Virus record (IMG/VR): IMGVR_UViG_3300034062_004421
Span: 1 to 26,977 of that record
From: a virus
Reading direction: 5' to 3' (one strand)
Length of the DNA: 26,977 nt
A program made the translations under genes and the position numbers. Position 1 is the stretch's first letter. Every line of letters begins with the position of its first letter. The notes beneath the pieces were generated by a model. It saw only the letters and a list, made by a program, of their open reading frames with translations. It was not told where the DNA came from and made no database searches. Of the stretch, positions 21,861-26,977 are shown in pieces.

Positions 21861-22033
21861 GCATCGCCCCCGCCATCCGCGACAATGACGGAACCGCCCC
21901 CTGCTTGCCGCCGCACATTTTAGGTCGACTCCTCGACAAACTGCGCGAGCGACTCAGCAACGAGCAACCACCAAAACCCGATCCGTGGGCCGGAATTGAC
22001 CGACTCGCCCGCGAAATGGACGCCGCGCGATGA
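21857..22033 (+). CDS. Small hypothetical protein, GTG start
   Basis: A 58-residue frame starting GTG, overlapping the upstream stop as GTGA. It includes GTAPCLPPHILGRLLDKLRE and later WAGIDRLAREMDAAR, with two helix-like stretches. Its stop overlaps the next ATG, so it sits in a chain of translationally coupled genes. No family is recognised. Confidence 0.45.
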   Translation: MSIAPAIRDNDGTAPCLPPHILGRLLDKLRERLSNEQPPKPDPWAGIDRLAREMDAAR

Positions 22034-22128
22034 TGCCACACCTTCCCCCAGATGAAGCCGTGGTCGCGGCGTTGGTTTTGGTCGGCATCAGCTTTGCGGT
22101 GATCTGGTTGATCGAATACTGGAAATGA
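22030..22128 (+). CDS. Tiny single-pass membrane protein
   Basis: A 32-residue frame with ATG overlapping the previous stop and ATGA overlap with the next gene. It has an acidic N-terminus (PHLPPDEA) and one membrane segment (VVAALVLVGISFAVIWLIEYW). The double overlap argues that it is real. Function unknown. Confidence 0.5.
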   Translation: MMPHLPPDEAVVAALVLVGISFAVIWLIEYWK

Positions 22129-22514
22129 ACGATCCCATCGGCACATCGACATACAACGGACGCTTCCGCGCGATCACGGGCGAAAGCGGAGACAATGATT
22201 CCGCCGAGGTTCGCGTGGGCAAGCAGGCGCTTTTGCAAGCCGTCAACGATCTAAAAATCCTTTGCGGATACGGACTCGTTACGCGAGAGGGGCGTTGCAA
22301 GCCGTGGCCGAAACTTCCGCGCACAGACAACCGAGGCCACTCGCATAGCTATTTCATGAACATCGCAGGAATGCGCGACCCGAACGACCACCGCAAGCTG
22401 CGAAAGTTTTTCTTGGATGGAGTCGGGCAGCAACTTTGCGATTGGGTCAATTTTCGCTGCCCTGCACCGGAAATTTTCTGGCGCATTGTGCGAAAACACG
22501 GAGCAAAGAAATGA
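22125..22514 (+). CDS. Early hypothetical protein
   Basis: Protein of 129 residues with no recognised motif. It contains basic and aromatic segments (CKPWPKLPRTDNRGHSHSYF, CDWVNFRCPAPEIFWRIVRKH) and two Cys. ATGA overlaps at both ends place it firmly in the early operon before the recombination genes. Confidence 0.55.
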   Translation: MNDPIGTSTYNGRFRAITGESGDNDSAEVRVGKQALLQAVNDLKILCGYGLVTREGRCKPWPKLPRTDNRGHSHSYFMNIAGMRDPNDHRKLRKFFLDGVGQQLCDWVNFRCPAPEIFWRIVRKHGAKK

Positions 22515-22750
22515 GCACGTGGATTGAAGATCAAAGCGAGTTAAGCGTTCGCTATCGCGCGGAAGTCGCCGCGCTCAACGAAGAGATTGATCGCTTGCTC
22601 GCTGCCCTGCGCGTCCAGCAGGAAAATGGGCGCAAAGTCCTGCAACTTGAGGAGAAAGTCCGAAACCTAACTGTGGCTCTTGATGACGCGCTGGCAATCG
22701 TGCGCGCCCGCAACGCGATACGCGCGCAAGAGGAGGAAGCGGGGCTATGA
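22511..22750 (+). CDS. Small coiled-coil protein
   Basis: Protein of 79 residues, almost entirely a predicted coiled coil: RYRAEVAALNEEIDRLLAAL, then KVLQLEEKVRNLTVALDDAL, with hydrophobic heptads. ATGA overlap before and after, weak GGAG upstream. Likely an oligomeric accessory protein of the early operon. Confidence 0.6.
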   Translation: MSTWIEDQSELSVRYRAEVAALNEEIDRLLAALRVQQENGRKVLQLEEKVRNLTVALDDALAIVRARNAIRAQEEEAGL

Positions 22751-22956
22751 AGCGAAAAACGAATCTGCCGGGGGGCAAGAAACGCCGGGGCGGTGCGGCT
22801 TTGGGGGCTGCAAACAAAACCGCCTCGGCAAACCCCTACGCGCTTATGGCCGCGCTGGTGCGCTACGCCAGCGCGAAGATCGAACAAGCCGAAGCCGAGC
22901 GCGACTTCTACAAGGCGGCAGCGGGAAAGTTGATGCGGGGAGGACGGAAGAAATGA
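22747..22956 (+). CDS. Small basic protein
   Basis: Protein of 69 residues with basic ends (MKRKTNLPGGKKRRGG and GRKK) and a helical middle (NPYALMAALVRYASAKIEQAEAERDFY). Basic termini suggest nucleic acid contact. GAGGAGG about 10 nt upstream is a good SD. ATGA overlaps with both neighbours place it directly before the resolvase. Confidence 0.55.
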   Translation: MKRKTNLPGGKKRRGGAALGAANKTASANPYALMAALVRYASAKIEQAEAERDFYKAAAGKLMRGGRKK

Positions 22957-23312
22957 GCAGGATGTCCCGCGACAAAGGGAAGAGGGGCGAGCGCGAGGTA
23001 GCCGAGCTTTGCAATCGCTACGGCTTTGCCGCACGGCGCGGCCAGCAATTTAGCGGATCGCCCGATTCGCCCGATGTTGTGGTCAACCTCGACGTTCACC
23101 TTGAAGTTAAGCGCACCGAACGCCCCAACCTTCCCGCCGCTTATCGGCAGTCCTGCGCGGACGCCGGGATCGACAAAGAGCCATTAGTAGTCACGCGCGC
23201 CAACGGAACGGCGTGGATGCTCTACTGCGCTTTTGAGCATTACCTCGCGCTGCGCCAAAAGATTTCCCGTCTTGAAACCGAGCTAAAGGAGGCGCGGCAG
23301 GGCGGGACTTAA
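22953..23312 (+). CDS. Hjc-like Holliday junction resolvase (PD-(D/E)XK)
   Basis: Protein of 119 residues. SRMSRDKGKRGEREVAEL (first Glu), then SPDSPDVVV (Asp), then VHLEVKR (Glu and Lys) give the ordered PD-(D/E)XK site of archaeal-type Hjc resolvases and phage relatives. The C-terminus has a coiled segment (RQKISRLETELKEARQ). SD GGGGAGG lies about 10 nt before the ATG. It would resolve branched DNA during recombination and packaging, beside the ERF gene. Confidence 0.78.
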   Translation: MSRMSRDKGKRGEREVAELCNRYGFAARRGQQFSGSPDSPDVVVNLDVHLEVKRTERPNLPAAYRQSCADAGIDKEPLVVTRANGTAWMLYCAFEHYLALRQKISRLETELKEARQGGT

Positions 23313-23324
23313 CCCACACAAAGA

Positions 23325-23350
23325 CGCCGGGAGGCGGCAACCCCCCGGCG
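23325..23350 (+). other. Intergenic stem-loop before the ERF gene
   Basis: CGCCGGG (23325-23331) and CCCGGCG (23344-23350) form a 7-bp stem with a 12-nt loop and no T tract. It could stabilise or attenuate the mRNA between the resolvase and recombinase genes. Confidence 0.5.
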
Positions 23351-23362
23351 CGATTTGCACAC

Positions 23363-23896
23363 ATGAACACAGAACAAGCATCCAATGAAGTGCGGAGCGT
23401 AGGTAAATCCATCGCCGCCGCATTTGTCAAGGCGCAGGCCGATTTCGGCCCCGCCTTAAAGACCAACACCAACCCGCATTTCAAAAGCAAATACGCGGGA
23501 TTGGACGCCTGCGTCGAGGCAGTCATCGACGCGCTTCACAAACACGGCATCGCGCTTCTTCAGCGGACGCACATCTGCGAGAGCGGCGTGACGATTGAAA
23601 CGATCCTCATTCACACCAGCGGCGAGACGTTGAGCGGCGGATTGCTCCACGTTCCGGCCAGCAAGAATGACCCGCAAGGCTACGGGAGCGCGCTGACCTA
23701 CGCGCGCCGTTATTCGCTCATGGCGACTTGCGGCATCGCCGCCGAGGACGATGACGGCAACGCGGCAAGCAAGCCCGTCACTTACGAAGCCCCGCGCAAG
23801 CCCACACCGCGCACGACCGATCTTCCGCCGAAAGCGGCGAAAGCAAAACCCGAAGTGCAGCCGTCACCGGAGGACGATGACGATTTGCCCTTCTAA
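23363..23896 (+). CDS. ERF-family single-strand annealing recombinase
   Basis: Protein of 177 residues. VGKSIAAAFVKAQADFGPALKTNTNPHFKSKYAGLDACVEAV is the ERF start block (the K-x-NPHFKSKYA core). ETLSGGLLHVPASKNDPQGYGSALTYARRYSLMATCGI is the second conserved block with the GSALTYARRYSL motif. The C-terminus (SPEDDDDLPF) looks like the acidic tip of SSB proteins (DDDIPF). ERF proteins anneal single strands in phage recombination. The gene overlaps no neighbour and has GAACACA-GAACAA around its start. Confident call on domain; the tail function is inferred. Confidence 0.88.
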   Translation: MNTEQASNEVRSVGKSIAAAFVKAQADFGPALKTNTNPHFKSKYAGLDACVEAVIDALHKHGIALLQRTHICESGVTIETILIHTSGETLSGGLLHVPASKNDPQGYGSALTYARRYSLMATCGIAAEDDDGNAASKPVTYEAPRKPTPRTTDLPPKAAKAKPEVQPSPEDDDDLPF

Positions 23897-23901
23897 AACA
23901 C

Positions 23902-23922
23902 GAACACAGAACACAGAACACC
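23902..23922 (+). repeat. Tandem heptamer GAACACA before an early gene
   Basis: GAACACA, GAACACA, GAACACC lie in tandem at 23902-23922 and end one base before the ATG at 23924. Related pairs occur at 21573-21586, just before the ATG at 21588, and at 23365-23378, across the start of the ERF gene. Confidence 0.6.
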
Positions 23923-23923
23923 C

Positions 23924-24190
23924 ATGCAAAAAATACTATTCAAGATCAACCTCAAGAAGTTGGAGAAAGCCGAGTTGTATGTCGGCCAGCAAGGAACCTA
24001 CCTCGACGGCATCCTCATCCCGAACAAGGGCGAGAGCAAATATGGCGATGACGGGTTCATCGTGCAGAGCATCAAAAAGGAGCGCAGGGACAAGGGCGAA
24101 CGCGGCCCTATCGTCGGCAACTGGCGCTTTCTCGCGGGCGACAACGACAACAATCAACCGAAGGCCGAGGTCGAAAGCGACCCGTTCTGA
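23924..24190 (+). CDS. Putative single-stranded DNA-binding protein
   Basis: Protein of 88 residues. It begins KILFKINLKKLEKAELYVGQQGTYLDGILI, then KYGDDGFIVQSIKKERRDKGERGPIVGNW, a pattern I recognise from small phage proteins often placed beside recombinases and ending in an SSB-like tail. It ends NNQPKAEVESDPF, an acidic tip with terminal Phe like SSB tails. Next to ERF it would coat single-stranded DNA. Family assignment is from memory of similar proteins, not a search. Confidence 0.6.
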   Translation: MQKILFKINLKKLEKAELYVGQQGTYLDGILIPNKGESKYGDDGFIVQSIKKERRDKGERGPIVGNWRFLAGDNDNNQPKAEVESDPF

Positions 24191-24193
24191 CCT

Positions 24194-24574
24194 ATGGGCT
24201 TTATCCGAATCGTAGGCCGCAGGCGGCAGGACGGCGACACATGGTTCCCGTGCGACTATTGCAGCGGGGCCGGAATCGACATAAGCCGGGACAATGAGCC
24301 GACCGAGCGCGGTCATTTGAATGGCGAGACGCCGAGCATGGCTTATCGCGGCTACATCCCGACGAACACGTGTGAAGTGTGCGGCGGGGAGGGTGGGGCA
24401 TGGTTGCCGAAGGCGCGCAACGTCACGCCGCCCTGCCCGATCATCTTTCACCCCGATTATCCGGGCTTTTCACACCCGCTTTGGCGGGCGTGGGTGGATC
24501 GTGAATGGGGCGAAGACAAACCGGAATGGAGCGACTTCAAATCCGCACCGCAAAAGTGGGGGGTAGCCGTATGA
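24194..24574 (+). CDS. DnaJ-type zinc-motif protein
   Basis: Protein of 126 residues with two CxxCxGxG motifs, CDYCSGAG (about residues 20-27) and CEVCGGEG (about 60-67), as in the zinc centre of DnaJ chaperones. The rest has no J domain. The long spacing between the motifs is unlike a whole DnaJ, so it is more likely a small zinc-binding phage protein. ATGA overlap with the next gene. Confidence 0.65.
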   Translation: MGFIRIVGRRRQDGDTWFPCDYCSGAGIDISRDNEPTERGHLNGETPSMAYRGYIPTNTCEVCGGEGGAWLPKARNVTPPCPIIFHPDYPGFSHPLWRAWVDREWGEDKPEWSDFKSAPQKWGVAV

Positions 24575-24750
24575 CCGCCGCCGAACGTCGAGCCTGTGAC
24601 GGCCTCGCCCCGGAGGATGACGCGCCGATTGTCTCGCACATGGATTGGCTCAAAGAGCATTGCGAGCGCCTTGCATGGGAACTGGAATCGACCAGCCGCG
24701 CGCTGATCGAGGCAACCGAAAAACTGCGGGCAGGAGGAAGGGAACCATGA
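24571..24750 (+). CDS. Small helical early protein
   Basis: Protein of 59 residues from ATG 24571, overlapping the zinc protein by ATGA. It begins TAAERRACDGLAPEDDAP and then has one long helix (MDWLKEHCERLAWELESTSR, then ALIEATEKLRAG). No function assigned; the overlaps make it likely real. Confidence 0.5.
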   Translation: MTAAERRACDGLAPEDDAPIVSHMDWLKEHCERLAWELESTSRALIEATEKLRAGGREP

Positions 24751-24989
24751 CATGGCAACCCGAACTGACGTTTGCGCCTACCGAGACGCACAAACGCCCG
24801 ACACAAGCGGGCCGCATCCTGCGCTTCTTGCAGGAGGGTCATCGGCTTACCCCGCTCGACGCGCTGGAGCTATTCGGGTGCTTCCGTCTGGCTGCGCGCG
24901 TCTATGAGTTGCGGCGGGAAGGGTGGGCAATCGTGGAGCGCACGGTCGAGACGGCCAGCGGTAAACGCATCGCGGAATACTCGCTATGA
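24747..24989 (+). CDS. Winged-helix domain protein
   Basis: Protein of 80 residues: TQAGRILRFLQEGHRLTPLDALELFGCFRLAARVYELRREGWAI is a compact helix-turn-helix with a following wing (ERTVETASGKRIAEYSL). This domain is common in phages as a small HTH protein. SD AGGAGG is about 10 nt upstream. ATGA overlap with the replication gene, which fits a role in replication or transcription control. Confidence 0.62.
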   Translation: MTWQPELTFAPTETHKRPTQAGRILRFLQEGHRLTPLDALELFGCFRLAARVYELRREGWAIVERTVETASGKRIAEYSL

Positions 24990-25864
24990 AGATTGAGCCG
25001 AGCTTCTGCGATCACTGGAAAACAAAGCGCCTGCACCGCATCTGCGGGGCCGAGGCGGTCTTGGGCCTGCTCCGCTTGTGGGGGCAGGCCAAGATCAAGC
25101 GGCAATACACGGGCCTCGTCCTTAACCCCCCCAAGCTCGCAGCCGTAATGGAATATCCGGGCGACGAGTCCTTGCTGTGGCAGGCGATGACCGACCCCAC
25201 CGCGCCGTGGCTGGACGGGGCAGAGGACGGAACGTGGTCGCTGCACGGCTACGAAGAGCATCAAGCGCAGATTATTCGCCTATGGGAGATCGGGCGCAAA
25301 GGGGGGAGGCCGAAAGCCTCCACCCCTTCCCTCATACTCCCTTCCCCTAATACATCTACTTCCTCTTCCTCTTCACCCATTAGCGAACCAAATGGAAACC
25401 ATATGGTTTTCCAGACCCCCACCTTGGAGGAATTTATAGAGACGGGGAGGCAAGCAGGGATTGAGCGGGAGATTGCCGAGGAAATCTGGCACGACAACGA
25501 AAGCAGGCCCATCGCCCCGGATGGACGATGGACGGACTATCGCGGCAACCCGATTGCGAAATGGCAGGCGAACATGAGCGCCCGCGCCTTGCAGATGAAA
25601 AGTCGCCGGGGCGGCGTCATCACCAAAACGCACAACGGGGCAGGCGGGAAGACCGAGACTCCTTGGGCAATCAAACAGCGTCTGGAGGCCATTACGCGCG
25701 AAATAGAGGGCATCCGTAGTGACAGACGGAATCGGATTCCTGACCCGGAGAAACCTTGGGAAAGCACAATGGCCCCTAACGCGGCGGCGAAGGTCAAGGC
25801 TCTGCGGGCAACAGCGCAAGAGTTGAACCGCAAACTTGCGCTTTCGGAAAAGGAGGCGGCATGA
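24986..25864 (+). CDS. Phage replication initiation-like protein
   Basis: Protein of 292 residues. The N-terminal third (FCDHWKTKRLHRICGAEAVLGLLRLWGQAK) resembles the wHTH start of phage replication initiators. A Ser/Thr/Pro-rich linker (about residues 110-135) is followed by a C-terminal part with EEFIETGRQAGIEREIAEEIW, as in DnaD/helicase-loader-like proteins. The linker DNA holds a pyrimidine tract and a palindrome, a possible origin. It sits behind HTH and recombination genes. Helicase loading is inferred from layout rather than a clear motif. Confidence 0.62.
   Translation: MKIEPSFCDHWKTKRLHRICGAEAVLGLLRLWGQAKIKRQYTGLVLNPPKLAAVMEYPGDESLLWQAMTDPTAPWLDGAEDGTWSLHGYEEHQAQIIRLWEIGRKGGRPKASTPSLILPSPNTSTSSSSSPISEPNGNHMVFQTPTLEEFIETGRQAGIEREIAEEIWHDNESRPIAPDGRWTDYRGNPIAKWQANMSARALQMKSRRGGVITKTHNGAGGKTETPWAIKQRLEAITREIEGIRSDRRNRIPDPEKPWESTMAPNAAAKVKALRATAQELNRKLALSEKEAA
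25316..25410 (+). other. Candidate replication origin inside the replication gene
   Basis: A pyrimidine-rich tract (25316-25379, with CTTCCTCTTCCTCTTC) is followed by ACCAAATGG (25387-25395) and ACCATATGG (25398-25406), an 11-bp-spaced pair. The second copy lies in the perfect palindrome AAACCATATGGTTT (25396-25409). Lambda has its origin inside gene O. Confidence 0.4.
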
Positions 25865-26205
25865 GCGAATACAAAGACCCGCGCGGGCTTGTTCCTTGGA
25901 ACGCGGACATTCCGAAGCAAATCCCCGCCCAAAACATTCCGACGATCAATCCAGAGTTTCGGGAATGGACGATTCGCTCAAAACATAAACCCAAGCAGCC
26001 ATGCCCGTTCTGCGGCGTGGAGGGCAAGGGTCTTTTGATGTCGGCGTATGAAGAAAGAGAAGACGAAGAATATAACCTAAAGCAACCTTGGTGCGGCGTT
26101 GTGTTTTATCGCGTGTGCTGCCTTCACTGCGGATGTGAGGGGCCGAGCGGACTAAGCGAAGCAATAGCCGTCAGCATGTGGGACGGAAACGGGGGTCTAA
26201 TATGA
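25861..26205 (+). CDS. Lar-like zinc-ribbon protein
   Basis: Protein of 114 residues. KQPCPFCGVEGKG and VCCLHCGCEGP form a paired CxxC zinc ribbon, followed by SEAIAVSMWDGNGG. This matches the restriction-alleviation (Lar) family pattern of CPFCG, a second CxxCG and a Trp near the end, but with a longer N-terminus. A strong SD (AAGGAGG) lies 6 nt before the ATG. It could protect phage DNA from host restriction, by analogy to Lar. Overlaps neighbours by ATGA. Confidence 0.6.
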   Translation: MSEYKDPRGLVPWNADIPKQIPAQNIPTINPEFREWTIRSKHKPKQPCPFCGVEGKGLLMSAYEEREDEEYNLKQPWCGVVFYRVCCLHCGCEGPSGLSEAIAVSMWDGNGGLI

Positions 26206-26732
26206 CCCTTCGCCCCTTCCGCCTCGCCACGCTCATGGAGGCCGTCAAGGTTGCCGAGCTTCGCTATCTGGAAGCGCGGGTCGGAGGCATGAACAATGCC
26301 ACGACCTACCAGAGCGATTTTTTCGAAGTCATGTCACGTGACGTAGGCGGCATCCTTGCCGAGTTGGTAGTCGGGCGGAAGTTCTCCCGAACATTCCTCC
26401 CGGCGATCAACACGTTTCACAATCAAGCAGACGTTGGCGAGGACATCGAAGTGCGGTCAACTCCGCACCTTAACGGGAGCTTGATCCTGCGGGATAACGA
26501 CGATCCGGGGCGGAGGTATGTGCTGGTCATCTGCGACCCCATGACAGGCTTTGAGGTCAAAGGCTGGTGCTACGGAATCGAAGCCATGACGGACGAATGG
26601 CACATGAAGGGCGAGGGACGCCCGCATTGGCGCTACAAGGGGCCGCTGCGGGCTTTTTCCACACTGACGCTGGAACGACCCAAGGACGCACCGACCAACG
26701 CCGAGACGGCCAGCGCGGAGTATTCTTGGTGA
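26202..26732 (+). CDS. PD-(D/E)XK nuclease-like protein
   Basis: Protein of 176 residues. GGILAELVVGRKFSRTF gives a helix Glu. NTFHNQADVGEDIEVRSTPHLNGSLILRDND has an Asp, then Glu and Arg in place of the usual ExK. RRYVLVICDP is the next strand. This resembles phage PD-(D/E)XK-fold proteins of uncertain activity. Start ATG 26202 overlaps the previous stop. Whether it is an active nuclease is open because the Lys is replaced by Arg. Confidence 0.55.
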   Translation: MTLRPFRLATLMEAVKVAELRYLEARVGGMNNATTYQSDFFEVMSRDVGGILAELVVGRKFSRTFLPAINTFHNQADVGEDIEVRSTPHLNGSLILRDNDDPGRRYVLVICDPMTGFEVKGWCYGIEAMTDEWHMKGEGRPHWRYKGPLRAFSTLTLERPKDAPTNAETASAEYSW

Positions 26733-26736
26733 ATTT

Positions 26737-26934
26737 ATGAAAACCCAAATCATAACAACAACAGAAGAATGTCTGATCACATATACCAAAGGTGGAAAGC
26801 CCCATGAGCAGCCATTCGACATCGGAGCTGAAGCCAACGAAGCGTTTAACACGCTGCTCCCCAGACACTCCAGAACCGTGGTGCTCTACAACATCACCAC
26901 GCAAACAACCAAGACCCTGCAAAGGAGATACTGA
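26737..26934 (+). CDS. Small hypothetical protein
   Basis: Protein of 65 residues, probably a small beta-sheet fold: MKTQIITTTEECLITYTKGG, then HSRTVVLYNITTQTTKTLQRRY. Its stop shares one base with the next ATG. No recognised motif. Confidence 0.5.
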   Translation: MKTQIITTTEECLITYTKGGKPHEQPFDIGAEANEAFNTLLPRHSRTVVLYNITTQTTKTLQRRY

Positions 26935-26977
26935 TGAACACCTGCCCGAAATGCGGTTCGCCGCAAGAATCACCAGA
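26934..26977 (+). CDS. Start of a zinc-ribbon protein (3' truncated)
   Basis: ATG 26934 follows AAGGAG with a 6-nt spacer and opens a frame reading MNTCPKCGSPQESP before the window ends. A CxxCG pair suggests a zinc ribbon. Only 14 residues are visible, so the function is unknown. Confidence 0.55.
   Translation, partial: MNTCPKCGSPQESP

Noticed and set aside
1-26977. CRISPR array, diversity-generating retroelement or insertion sequence
   Set aside because: No regular spacer array, reverse transcriptase, transposase or terminal inverted repeats are visible.

Overview
This window is most likely part of a tailed dsDNA phage genome (Caudoviricetes). Siphovirus morphology is inferred from a long tape measure gene and the absence of any recognisable contractile sheath gene. 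The DNA is GC-rich and tightly packed, with many ATGA, GTGA or TAATG overlaps. No integrase, terminase or host gene is seen, and the host cannot be named. Several late genes lack a clear Shine-Dalgarno (SD) sequence.

Layout. Positions 1-2718 are the head module: the end of an upstream head gene, a capsid protease fused to a scaffold, a small decoration-type protein and the major capsid protein, closed by a clean terminator. Positions 2794-6555 are an inserted-looking cassette of three glycosyltransferase-type proteins and one FkbM-type methyltransferase. Positions 6563-9791 hold head-tail joining, tail tube and tail assembly genes, including a lambda G/GT-style -1 frameshift with a slippery heptamer and a strong downstream stem-loop. 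Positions 9802-18261 hold the tape measure, tail tip, fibres and a holin-like gene. Positions 18285-19572 are a lysis cassette of several very small genes, a lipoprotein and an M15 peptidase. Positions 19573-19861 carry a terminator and a tRNA-Trp-like gene. Positions 19862-21263 (minus strand) encode a GNAT acetyltransferase, a winged-helix-like protein and a metallophosphoesterase. Positions 21264-21405 form a divergent control region. From 21406 to the end runs an early operon: ribbon-helix-helix protein, small membrane proteins, Hjc-like resolvase, ERF recombinase, SSB-like protein, zinc proteins, a replication protein with a possible internal origin, a Lar-like protein and a PD-(D/E)XK-like protein.

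How it fits together. The ERF protein, SSB-like protein, resolvase and replication protein would replicate and recombine the genome. The structural genes build head and tail, the glycosyltransferase cassette may decorate the virion or alter the host surface, and the lysis genes release progeny.

The most unusual signal is a recurrent TTGACA(G) hexamer. All eight plus-strand copies were located by eye. Seven lie exactly 13-15 nt before an ATG, including one in-frame ATG at the protease/scaffold boundary, and one minus-strand copy lies 15 nt before a GTG start. The positions do not fit sigma-70 promoters, so this may be an undescribed start signal.
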